From Simiduia litorea (GTDB lineage Bacteria; Pseudomonadota; Gammaproteobacteria; Pseudomonadales; Cellvibrionaceae), in assembly GCF_042853465.1 (NCBI RefSeq), contig NZ_AP031497.1, positions 4,030,001 to 4,094,000 on the forward strand: a stretch of 64,000 nucleotides of DNA, read 5' to 3'. Positions 27,080-35,303 of this stretch are shown piece after piece. How positions within the stretch are numbered: position 1 is the first letter of the stretch; each line of letters begins with the position of its first letter. The translations under genes were made by a program, and so were the position numbers. The notes under the pieces are model-generated. The model had not been told where the DNA came from. It made no database searches and worked only from the letters and a program-made list of their open reading frames with translations.

Positions 27080-27669
27080 GCCAGCGTATTGACCACTCCA
27101 TTATCCAAGCTTGGGTAAAACCCAACACCAAATTACTGGATTTGGGCTGCGGCGACGGTAGCCTGTTGCAACTACTGGCAAGCGCTAAACACGTACAGGG
27201 TTATGGCCTAGAAATTGGCGCGGAAGAAATAAATGCCTGCATCAGCAAAGGCGTCAACGTCATTGAGCACAACCTCGACGCCGGCTTGCCGCATTTTGCC
27301 GACAACAGTTTCGATTTGGTCATCATGACCCAAGCGCTGCAAACCATGCGCTTTCCACACCTAGTGCTAGACGAAATGCTGCGCGTTGGACGCGAGTGCA
27401 TCATCGCCTTCCCAAACTTCGGCCATTGGAAAGCGCGCTGGCATTTAAGCCTTTCAGGCCGTATGCCAGTATCGGACTTGCTGCCGTTTGAATGGTACGA
27501 TACCCCCAACATTCACTTTTGTACGGTGAAAGATTTTGAAGTCCTGTGTGCCGAAAAAGGCATTAAAGTTTTACAGCGGCAGGTAATCGGGGCCGATAGC
27601 ATTTCGCCCCTGGCCAACCTGCTTCCCAATCTATTTGCCGTAAATGCGGTTTACCACCTGAGTAAATAA
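27076..27669 (+). CDS. metW: Methionine biosynthesis protein MetW
   Basis: 197 aa, SAM-methyltransferase-like fold: LLDLGCGDGSLLQLL binding loop, NSFDLVIMTQALQ, EMLRVGRECIIAFPNFGHWKAR, and MPVSDLLPFEWYDTPNIHFCT, the MetW hallmark. It is required with MetX for homoserine acylation in several bacteria, possibly as a partner rather than a methyltransferase. ATGA overlap with metX shows coupling. Confidence 0.95.
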   Translation: MSQRIDHSIIQAWVKPNTKLLDLGCGDGSLLQLLASAKHVQGYGLEIGAEEINACISKGVNVIEHNLDAGLPHFADNSFDLVIMTQALQTMRFPHLVLDEMLRVGRECIIAFPNFGHWKARWHLSLSGRMPVSDLLPFEWYDTPNIHFCTVKDFEVLCAEKGIKVLQRQVIGADSISPLANLLPNLFAVNAVYHLSK

Positions 27670-27670
27670 C

Positions 27671-28150
27671 ATGACTATTCTACGCGGCCTAATAACCTGT
27701 TTCTGTTTGAGCCTAAGCTTATTAGCACAGGCCACAGAAGTACCCGATGCCAAGCGTATTGATCAAAACCCTTGGTTCGACAGCGGCAACTATCGCGTCC
27801 ATTTCAGCACCTTTACCAGCGACTTTTTGCAACCCAATACCGCCGCCGGGTTGCAGCTCACCCGCGCTAAAGACCAACTATTGATCAACATTGCCATCAC
27901 GGAAAAAACGGCCGACGGCAGCTACGGCATGGGTCAAAAGGCCACCGTCACAGGCACGGCGACCAATTTAATGCAGCAAATGAAGTCGCTAACCTTTATC
28001 GAAGTGAAGGAGCCGAGCGCAACCTATTATTTAGCGCCACTGCGCTTTACCAATGAAGAGACCATCCACTTCAACATTAACGTGGTAAGCGGTAAAGGCG
28101 AAACGTTAAACCTCACCTTTACCCGGACGCTGTATGTCAACAATCAATAA
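27671..28150 (+). CDS. Secreted DUF4426 family protein
   Basis: 159 aa with a signal peptide (about residues 1-21, ending LLAQA-TE). The mature part is beta-rich and lacks cysteines, matching DUF4426, a periplasmic protein of unknown role encoded between metW and rdgB in Pseudomonas. It starts 1 base after metW and overlaps rdgB by 17 bases, so it belongs to the same transcript. Confidence 0.85.
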   Translation: MTILRGLITCFCLSLSLLAQATEVPDAKRIDQNPWFDSGNYRVHFSTFTSDFLQPNTAAGLQLTRAKDQLLINIAITEKTADGSYGMGQKATVTGTATNLMQQMKSLTFIEVKEPSATYYLAPLRFTNEETIHFNINVVSGKGETLNLTFTRTLYVNNQ

Positions 28151-28736
28151 GCTGGTACTCGCCAGTAACAACGCCGGTAAGCTCGCGGAGTTTCAAGCAA
28201 TACTACAAGATTGCGGCATAGAGCTACTGCCGCAATCGGCATTCAATGTGCCAGACGCCGATGAAACCGGCTTATCCTTTATCGAAAATGCCATTTTAAA
28301 AGCCCGCCACGCCGCCCGTATTAGCGGCTTGCCAGCGCTTGCCGACGACTCGGGCTTAGCGGTCGACGCCCTCGATGGCGCGCCCGGTATTTACTCCGCT
28401 CGCTTCGCCGGCCAACACGGCAATGATGCTGCCAACAACGCCAAGCTACTGGCCGATTTAGCCCAGATACCCGAGCCCAAGCGCGGCGCACAATTTCACT
28501 GCGTATTAGCCCTCGTTACCCACGCCGACGACCCTATTCCCATCGTCTGCCACGGCGTTTGGCAGGGCAGAATTTTACCTCAAGCCGCTGGCAGCAACGG
28601 CTTTGGCTACGACCCCTTATTTTGGGTTGAAGAGACGCAGTGCGCCTCGGCCGAGCTCAGCAAAGCCGAGAAAAATCGACTATCGCACCGCGGCAAAGCC
28701 ATGGCGCTACTGATCGCAGCGCTAAAAGCGCGCTAA
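28134..28736 (+). CDS. rdgB: dITP/XTP pyrophosphatase (RdgB/HAM1)
   Basis: 200 aa. LVLASNNAGKLAEFQ (phosphate-binding), ADDSGLAVDALDGAPGIYSARF and SNGFGYDPLFW are the HAM1 signatures. It hydrolyses non-canonical purine nucleoside triphosphates such as dITP and XTP, keeping them out of DNA. It begins inside the end of the DUF4426 gene. Confidence 0.96.
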   Translation: MSTINKLVLASNNAGKLAEFQAILQDCGIELLPQSAFNVPDADETGLSFIENAILKARHAARISGLPALADDSGLAVDALDGAPGIYSARFAGQHGNDAANNAKLLADLAQIPEPKRGAQFHCVLALVTHADDPIPIVCHGVWQGRILPQAAGSNGFGYDPLFWVEETQCASAELSKAEKNRLSHRGKAMALLIAALKAR

Positions 28737-28769
28737 ACTTTTTCACGCCATTTTTAAAAAGGCCATCCC

Positions 28770-29933
28770 ATGGCACCCAGCTTGCCACCGCTTTCGCTTT
28801 ACGTGCACATTCCTTGGTGTGTACGCAAATGCCCTTATTGCGACTTTAACTCCCACAAAGCTGGGCCAGAGGTGCCTGAACAAGCTTACGTGCACGCGCT
28901 ATTGCGCGACATGCAAGATGAGACGGCGCGCAGCCATGGCCGACCGCTCAGTTCGATCTTTTTTGGCGGCGGCACCCCAAGCCTGTTCAGCGCGCAAGCC
29001 ATTGGCGACATACTCCAGGGCGCAGAACGCCATTTCGGCTTCGCGGCGAATATCGAAATTACCCTCGAGGCCAACCCGGGCACTGCGGAGCAGGGTCGCT
29101 TCCACGGCTACCGCGCCGCGGGCGTCAACCGTCTATCCATCGGCGTGCAGAGTTTTAACGCCCAGCACTTGCATCACCTAGGCCGTATTCACTCGGGTCG
29201 CGAGGCCATTGACGCCGTCGCCATGGCGCGCGCAGCTGGCTTCGACAATTTTAATCTAGACTTGATGCATGGCTTACCCGGGCAAACGCCGGAAGACGCC
29301 AGCGCCGACCTGACTCAAGCCCTAGACTTGGCGCCCAACCATCTATCTTGGTACCAGCTCACCATCGAACCCAACACCGAATTTTTTCGCCGTCCACCGG
29401 TGCTCCCCATCGAAGACACGCTGGCCGACATTCAAGATGTGGGCAGTGCCCTATTAAGCGAAAACGGTTTACACCAGTACGAAATATCGGCCTATGCAAA
29501 AACCAATCAACAGGCCGCACACAACTTGAATTACTGGCGTTTCGGGGACTATATCGGCATTGGCGCCGGTGCTCACGGCAAGCTCAGCCACTGGCATGGC
29601 AACCAATTACAGATTCATCGGCAGTGGAAAACCCGTTTGCCCGAACACTACTTAAAACGCACCGACAACATTGCCACCCAACGCTTTGAAGCCGGCAGCG
29701 AGGTAATCGAGGCTCAAGACCTGCCACTAGAATTTATGATGAACGCCTTGCGTTTAAACGACGGCGTAGAGCAGAGCTTGTTTCAACAGCGCACCGGCTT
29801 AGCCCTCGACACGATTGCAGCACCGCTAAAACACCTGCGCGAACAGGGCCTAATCACACCCGATAGGTTGCAGCCAACAGCACTCGGCAGTCGCTACTTA
29901 AACCGACTGCTGCCGGCATTTGAAGCCGTGTAA
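28770..29933 (+). CDS. hemW: Heme chaperone HemW (radical SAM)
   Basis: 387 aa. Radical SAM cluster motif CVRKCPYC near residue 17-24, FFGGGTPSLF, NRLSIGVQSFN and DNFNLDLMHGLPGQT. It resembles coproporphyrinogen dehydrogenase HemN but belongs to the HemW clade (next to rdgB, short N-terminus), which transfers heme to respiratory enzymes. AAAGG lies upstream of ATG 28770. Confidence 0.93.
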   Translation: MAPSLPPLSLYVHIPWCVRKCPYCDFNSHKAGPEVPEQAYVHALLRDMQDETARSHGRPLSSIFFGGGTPSLFSAQAIGDILQGAERHFGFAANIEITLEANPGTAEQGRFHGYRAAGVNRLSIGVQSFNAQHLHHLGRIHSGREAIDAVAMARAAGFDNFNLDLMHGLPGQTPEDASADLTQALDLAPNHLSWYQLTIEPNTEFFRRPPVLPIEDTLADIQDVGSALLSENGLHQYEISAYAKTNQQAAHNLNYWRFGDYIGIGAGAHGKLSHWHGNQLQIHRQWKTRLPEHYLKRTDNIATQRFEAGSEVIEAQDLPLEFMMNALRLNDGVEQSLFQQRTGLALDTIAAPLKHLREQGLITPDRLQPTALGSRYLNRLLPAFEAV

Positions 29934-30028
29934 CAGGCGCTCGCATTTAGACAGATGCTGCTACACTTGTTCGATAAGGCGGCGCCTGATCTGCGTCACC
30001 ACAAGGCACAAGGAATAATAGCCCAGTA

Positions 30029-32428
30029 ATGTTTAGCTTCACTCGCTATCGCCGCGAAAATCCTATCGCTACGCGCCTGCTGACGCTGATCATTATCAGT
30101 AGTTCGATCATGGCGCTGTTTGCGATACTGATACAGCTTTACGTTAGCTTTCACGACGACATAGACGCCCTCAATAAACGCCTCGACCAAGTGCGTATCA
30201 GCACCCTTCCCTCGATCACCAAAAGCCTCTGGGGTTTTGACGAAGAACAGCTCAACGTACAAATACAAAGCGTGTTGGAAGTTGAAGATGTGGCTCAAGT
30301 CACAGTGGTGTGGCGCGACTGGAATAACATGGATCAAGCCATGACCGCCAGCTCGCTCAACATGGATTTAGACAACTTAGAAGCGAGCACCAGCGGCACC
30401 TTAGTCAAAGAGTACCCGCTGGTGTATTCAGACCCCAATACACCAGAGCAAGAACTCGGCACCCTGATTATCACCGCCAGCCTGAGCAGTGTGTACAGCA
30501 AGTTGTGGGAGCGAGCGCTCTACATCGGCGTACTGCAGGGCACAAAAACACTGATTATCTCGCTGTTTATTCTATGGCTGGTGCGCACGCTGCTAACCCG
30601 GCACATGGAAACTATTGCCCAGTACGCTCGCCAAATGAGCTTAAGCAATTTATCGGCACCGTTAAAATTAAAGCGCGATAAAGACCCTGAAGAACAGGAT
30701 GAATTAGATAACGTGGTCAACGCTTTCAATCAAATGCGCACCTCGCTGATCGAAGATATTGAACAGCGGCAAGCGATTGAAACCGCGCTGCTGACGGAGA
30801 AACAAGAAAAAATTGAATCCGAGCGACAAAAGGCCGTGGCCGAAACGGCGAACCGCGCCAAGAGTCAATTTTTAGCCACCATGAGCCATGAAATTCGCAC
30901 CCCCATGAACGGTGTGATCGGCATGGTAGAACTGCTCAGGGATACACCGCTCAGCGCCACGCAACAACACTATCTCGATGTCATTCATCGCTCGGGCGAA
31001 ACCCTCATCGATATCATTAACGATATTCTGGATTATTCGAAAATCGAAGCAGGCAAGATGGAACTCGAGTCTTCGCCGTTTAACCTCGAAGATTTGGTCG
31101 AAGATTGTGTGCAGCTGTTCGGTGCAACAGCCAATAAACGGCACATAGAACTTATCGGCAGCGTCAGCCCAACCACACCACTGCATTTATTGGGCGACCC
31201 AACGCGGCTACGCCAAGTTCTCATCAACCTAATTGGCAACGCGTTTAAATTTACCGATCAAGGTTATGTGATTGTCGAGGCCCGTCGAGAAGAAAAATCT
31301 GATCCGAGCAACCCACTCATTCGCTTTAGTATTCGCGACAGCGGCATCGGCATTAACGATGATGGCTTAGCGCGTTTATTCCAATCGTTCAGTCAAGCCG
31401 ACAGTTCAACCACGCGAAAATTTGGCGGCACGGGTTTAGGTCTCGCCATATGTAAGCGCCTAGCCGAAATCATGGGCGGTGAAATTGGCGTTGAGTCGAG
31501 GGCTGGGCAAGGTTCAACTTTCTGGTTTACCGCGCGCTTCCAAGCCACCGAGCACGCCCCGATCGACACCAACTCCGTGCCTTCATCGGCATTGGCGGGC
31601 AAACATTTACTGGTGGTTGAAGATAACACCTACCTCGCCAATATTATCGCCCATCACTGCAAGAGCTGGGGCATTCACGTTCACCTAACCGAAACCGAAG
31701 CAGAAACACTGGCAATGATTAACCAACCGGATTGCCCGGCGTTTAGCTTTGCCTATCTCGACAATGAATTGCCGGAGGTAGATGTATTTGCCCTAGCCAA
31801 GCAAATTAGCCAACACCGCGCCGACAAAAAAACCCCTATCGCCATTCAACTCGGCTCAGACAACACACCAGATCCGGCTGCCTTGGCCGATGCGGGAATT
31901 ATTGAAACCCGACGCAAACCTGTCACACCGAAAAAATTAAAAGAAGTCTTGGCAGCGTTGATCGGCCTTAAACAGCGCGGCAGTAAAGCCACTTCTGTTG
32001 CTAGCGTCGGTAATCTGTATAGCCACTTGAAAGTTTTGGTCGCCGAAGACAACAACGTCAATCGCATGGTCATCAAAGGTTTGCTCGGAAAATTTGGTAT
32101 TGAACCGCGCATGGTGGAAAATGGACGCGCAGCACTGGAGGCGGTTACCGCGCCCAACGCCAATTTTGACTTGGTTTTAATGGATTGCGAAATGCCGGAA
32201 ATGGATGGCTTTGAAGCAACTCGCTCCATTCGCGATTTCGAACGTCGCAATATGCTACCTGATACACTCATCGTGGCACTCACTGCCCACGCCATGCAGG
32301 AACATCGGGAAGCAGTTTACCAGAGCGGCATGAACCACTACCTCAGCAAACCCGTCACCGTAGACGCATTAAAAAACGCCTTTGAAAAAATCGGCCTAGT
32401 AAAAACGCCCAGTCAAGCGATGATTTGA
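30029..32428 (+). CDS. Hybrid sensor histidine kinase with two receiver domains
   Basis: 799 aa. Transmembrane helices at about 17-41 and 165-190 bracket a roughly 120-residue periplasmic sensor with TKSLWGFDEEQL. Then come a HAMP-like linker, HisKA (SHEIRTPMNGVIGM, His about 286), HATPase (NLIGNAFKFT, DSGIGI, GGTGLGL), a first receiver (about 524-644) that is divergent and whose phospho-Asp is uncertain, and a canonical second receiver (about 668-787; AEDNNVN, LVLMDCEMPEMDG, LSKPV). No phosphotransfer domain or cognate regulator is adjacent, so an external Hpt is expected. Signal unknown. Its last 16 bases overlap the convergent isochorismatase gene. Confidence 0.92.
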   Translation: MFSFTRYRRENPIATRLLTLIIISSSIMALFAILIQLYVSFHDDIDALNKRLDQVRISTLPSITKSLWGFDEEQLNVQIQSVLEVEDVAQVTVVWRDWNNMDQAMTASSLNMDLDNLEASTSGTLVKEYPLVYSDPNTPEQELGTLIITASLSSVYSKLWERALYIGVLQGTKTLIISLFILWLVRTLLTRHMETIAQYARQMSLSNLSAPLKLKRDKDPEEQDELDNVVNAFNQMRTSLIEDIEQRQAIETALLTEKQEKIESERQKAVAETANRAKSQFLATMSHEIRTPMNGVIGMVELLRDTPLSATQQHYLDVIHRSGETLIDIINDILDYSKIEAGKMELESSPFNLEDLVEDCVQLFGATANKRHIELIGSVSPTTPLHLLGDPTRLRQVLINLIGNAFKFTDQGYVIVEARREEKSDPSNPLIRFSIRDSGIGINDDGLARLFQSFSQADSSTTRKFGGTGLGLAICKRLAEIMGGEIGVESRAGQGSTFWFTARFQATEHAPIDTNSVPSSALAGKHLLVVEDNTYLANIIAHHCKSWGIHVHLTETEAETLAMINQPDCPAFSFAYLDNELPEVDVFALAKQISQHRADKKTPIAIQLGSDNTPDPAALADAGIIETRRKPVTPKKLKEVLAALIGLKQRGSKATSVASVGNLYSHLKVLVAEDNNVNRMVIKGLLGKFGIEPRMVENGRAALEAVTAPNANFDLVLMDCEMPEMDGFEATRSIRDFERRNMLPDTLIVALTAHAMQEHREAVYQSGMNHYLSKPVTVDALKNAFEKIGLVKTPSQAMI

Positions 32429-32973
32429 GCGGACTGAACCACCTCGCAATACTCACCCGACAAGTTCGCCGTAAAAATTTGGTGCACATCCTCGCCATTG
32501 ATAATGCGACCATCGGCCAAGCGCAGCGGAAAGGCCGCGCAGGCATCGCTCACCAATCGTACCTTGTAACCTAGCGCAGCCGCGTGGCGCACAGATACAT
32601 CAACCGAATGGTTTGTGGTTACACCGCACATCACTATACGATCACAGCGCAGTTGCTTAAGTTCGGCATTGAGCGAGGTATTCACAAATGCCGAATTGGC
32701 TCGCTTGGTCACCACGACTTCATGGCTCGATGGAGTAACGGCGTATTTAAAGGCAAAGCCATCACTGCGCGCATGATAGCTGGACTGATCAGATACTGAC
32801 GAGTGACGCACATGTACGATAGGCCATTTATGTTCCCGCCAAAAGCCAATTAATTTGTCGATGACCGCTTCCGCCGTGGGATTGTTACGCGGGCCAGACG
32901 CCGCCCAATAGGGCGCGTCGATGGCCCTTTGCACATCGATAACCACCAATGCTGGTCGCAACCAAACGTCCAT
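32413..32973 (-). CDS. Isochorismatase-fold hydrolase lacking the catalytic cysteine
   Basis: 186 aa from ATG 32973 (an upstream TTG would add 5 residues). The fold is clear: PALVVIDVQ with the catalytic Asp, VVTKRANSAF with the Lys, and MCGVTTNHSVDVSVRHAAALGY. In cysteine hydrolases of this family the residue after TNH is the nucleophilic Cys (TNHCV); here it is Ser, encoded TCG. Isochorismatases proper also lack that Cys, so the enzyme may act on a different bond type or be inactive. No siderophore or phenazine genes are nearby. Its stop region overlaps the kinase gene on the other strand. Confidence 0.82.
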   Translation of the reverse strand: MDVWLRPALVVIDVQRAIDAPYWAASGPRNNPTAEAVIDKLIGFWREHKWPIVHVRHSSVSDQSSYHARSDGFAFKYAVTPSSHEVVVTKRANSAFVNTSLNAELKQLRCDRIVMCGVTTNHSVDVSVRHAAALGYKVRLVSDACAAFPLRLADGRIINGEDVHQIFTANLSGEYCEVVQSAQIIA

Positions 32974-33047
32974 ACCAGATACTTCCAACTACCAAATCGC
33001 GTTAGTCTAGCGCGAGATAAAACGCCATAACAGCGGCGGCAATAAAT

Positions 33048-35177
33048 TTATCGGCGCCACTGATGGAATCGCTCAACCCACGCTAAAACGGCCTGCGGTG
33101 CATGGGCGCGCTTCCAATTACCGGCCACATACTTATTCGCTTCGCTGACCGTTGGATAAATATGAATAGTGGACAGTAAATTATTCAAACCCGTTTTATG
33201 TTTCATTGCACTGACAAACTCGGTAATCAAATCACTGGCGTGGTAGCCAACGATCACCGCACCTAAAATTTTATCGGTGCCTTTTTTGGTTAACACTTTG
33301 ACAAAGCCTTGCGCTTCGCCATCGGCAATGGCGCGATCGAGATCATCAATACCATAGCGCGTCACTTCAACGGCTATACCCTGCTCCGCAGCCTCGCGCT
33401 CACTCAAACCTACGCGCGCCACCTCCGGTGCCGTGAACGTTGCCCAAGGCACAATACGATAATCGACCTTGAAACTTTTGAACGGACTAAACAACGCATT
33501 CACGGCTGCATACCAAGCTTGGTGCGCAGCCATATGGGTAAATTGATAGGGGCCAGCCACATCGCCGCAGGCATAGACATTGGGAAAACGGGTACGCATT
33601 TTTTCATCCACCGCCAAAGTACCTTTGCCGGTGAGTTCCAAACCTAAGCTAGACGCACCAAAACCAGTGACATTGGCCTGGCGCCCTACGCAAACCAATA
33701 ACGTATCAAAGCTCAGCTCGTGCACCTGTTGCGCCTGTACGTAGCGCAAGATTTTTTCGCCCTTGTTTTCTAAGGTTTCTTGTACATCGATCACTTCCTG
33801 TACCTGGGCCGCATTGATGACGCGAATTTTTTCATCTCGAAACACCGCTTCGACAAACGCGGATACATCATCATCTTCGCGTGGCATAACCCGTGGTGCT
33901 CGACCGATCAAGGTCACTTGGGCTCCCAAACGCGCAAACGCTTGCGCCAGCTCGCAGCCAATAGGGCCGGAGCCCAATACCACCAGTCGACCGGGGTTTT
34001 CGCGCAGGTTCCAGATACTATCGGAGGTAAAATAGCCTATATTTTGTAAACCCTTGATATCGGGAATGGCGGGGCGAGCGCCGGTGGCAATAATTAAACT
34101 GCGCGCACTCATGCGCTTGCCCGCCACCTCCACTTCCCAAGGCGACACGATAGTCGCCGCACCGGTAATGCAATCCACCCCCAAGCCTGTGTAGCGCTCG
34201 ATAGAGTCGTGCGGTTCTACCTCGGCAATAACGCGTTGAATGCGCGTCATCACCGCAGCGAAATCCACCTTTGCCGCTACCGGTGCCAAGCCAAATTTTT
34301 CGGCGTCTTGCAGGGTTTTCGCCACCGCCGCCGATTTAATTAAGGCTTTACTTGGCACGCAACCGGTATTCAAACAATCGCCACCCATTTTGTGCTTTTC
34401 TATCAGCGTGACTTTGGCCTTCACCGCAGCGGCGATATAAGCCGAGACCAAACCCGCGCTGCCGGCGCCAATCACCAATACATTGGTGTCGAACTTTTTT
34501 GGCTTTTTAAACGGTTGGTACAGGTAATAGTTTTTCAGCGGCTGTAACAGCTTGCGCGCCAGCCAAGGAAATAGCGCCAACAAAATAAACGCGAGCAGGA
34601 TAGTGGGCGTCATGATGCCCTTGAGCGACAACTCCTCCAAAGCGCCCAACTCAGCACCGGCATTCACATACACTGCGGTGCCCGCCAACATGCCTATCTG
34701 GCTGACCCAATAAAAAGTCCACAGACGCACCTTGGTGAGACCAAACACCAAGTTGATCACGAAAAAGGGTACCAAGGGTATCAAGCGCAAGGTGAATAAA
34801 TAAAAGGCGCCGTCCTTCTCAATGCCCGCGTTGATCTTGTTAAGCTGTTGGGCAAACTTTTCTTGCACCCAATCGCGCAGCAATGTGCGCGAGACCAAAA
34901 AAGCCAAGCTGGCACCGATGCTGGACGCGAAGGAGACGATCAACAGGCCCCAACCTAGGCCAAATAATCCACCGGCAATCAAGGTCAATAGCGCCGCCCC
35001 GGGCAGAGACAGCGCCGTGGCGAGTATGTAGACCAAGCCAAACAGCGCAGCCACCAGCACTGGACTTTCGCTGATCCATTGCCGGTAGAGTTCTGGGCTA
35101 AGCAGCCGAGCACCGTCTAAGCTAAAAAAGGCGGCGACAGCCGCAATCACCAAGGTGGCTATAACTATTTTTTTCAT
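33048..35177 (-). CDS. TVP38/TMEM64 membrane domain fused to FAD disulfide oxidoreductase
   Basis: 709 aa. Residues 1-225 form a multi-pass TVP38/TMEM64 (DedA-like) domain, with LPLVPFFVINLVFGLTKV typical. Residues about 230-709 are a flavoprotein disulfide reductase: FAD loop VIGAGSAGLVSA (about 235), redox pair CLNTGC (Cys 268/273), second nucleotide site VLGSGPIGCELAQAF, CGDVAGPYQFTH, and C-terminal HIYPTVSE with the active-site His-Glu of the lipoamide-dehydrogenase type, not the Tyr of MerA. Electrons would come from NAD(P)H; the substrate is unknown, possibly a membrane-proximal disulfide or quinone. Such fusions occur in other marine bacteria. Often annotated mercuric reductase, which the residues do not support. 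Confidence 0.88.
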   Translation of the reverse strand: MKKIVIATLVIAAVAAFFSLDGARLLSPELYRQWISESPVLVAALFGLVYILATALSLPGAALLTLIAGGLFGLGWGLLIVSFASSIGASLAFLVSRTLLRDWVQEKFAQQLNKINAGIEKDGAFYLFTLRLIPLVPFFVINLVFGLTKVRLWTFYWVSQIGMLAGTAVYVNAGAELGALEELSLKGIMTPTILLAFILLALFPWLARKLLQPLKNYYLYQPFKKPKKFDTNVLVIGAGSAGLVSAYIAAAVKAKVTLIEKHKMGGDCLNTGCVPSKALIKSAAVAKTLQDAEKFGLAPVAAKVDFAAVMTRIQRVIAEVEPHDSIERYTGLGVDCITGAATIVSPWEVEVAGKRMSARSLIIATGARPAIPDIKGLQNIGYFTSDSIWNLRENPGRLVVLGSGPIGCELAQAFARLGAQVTLIGRAPRVMPREDDDVSAFVEAVFRDEKIRVINAAQVQEVIDVQETLENKGEKILRYVQAQQVHELSFDTLLVCVGRQANVTGFGASSLGLELTGKGTLAVDEKMRTRFPNVYACGDVAGPYQFTHMAAHQAWYAAVNALFSPFKSFKVDYRIVPWATFTAPEVARVGLSEREAAEQGIAVEVTRYGIDDLDRAIADGEAQGFVKVLTKKGTDKILGAVIVGYHASDLITEFVSAMKHKTGLNNLLSTIHIYPTVSEANKYVAGNWKRAHAPQAVLAWVERFHQWRR

Positions 35178-35303
35178 AGTGTCACAAAATTTGAATTTAC
35201 TGGGTGTAGGATGCGCGTTTAAGAGCTGTATTCTCTATGCTTGTTACAATCTATTGCCATTCAGCGAAGATCAAACAGTACACTAGGATGCCACATACGC
35301 CCC

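Noticed and set aside
33048..35177. Mercuric reductase (merA)
   Set aside because: No MerA heavy-metal domain, no C-terminal vicinal cysteines, and HIYPTxSE is lipoamide-dehydrogenase-like; no mer operon nearby.
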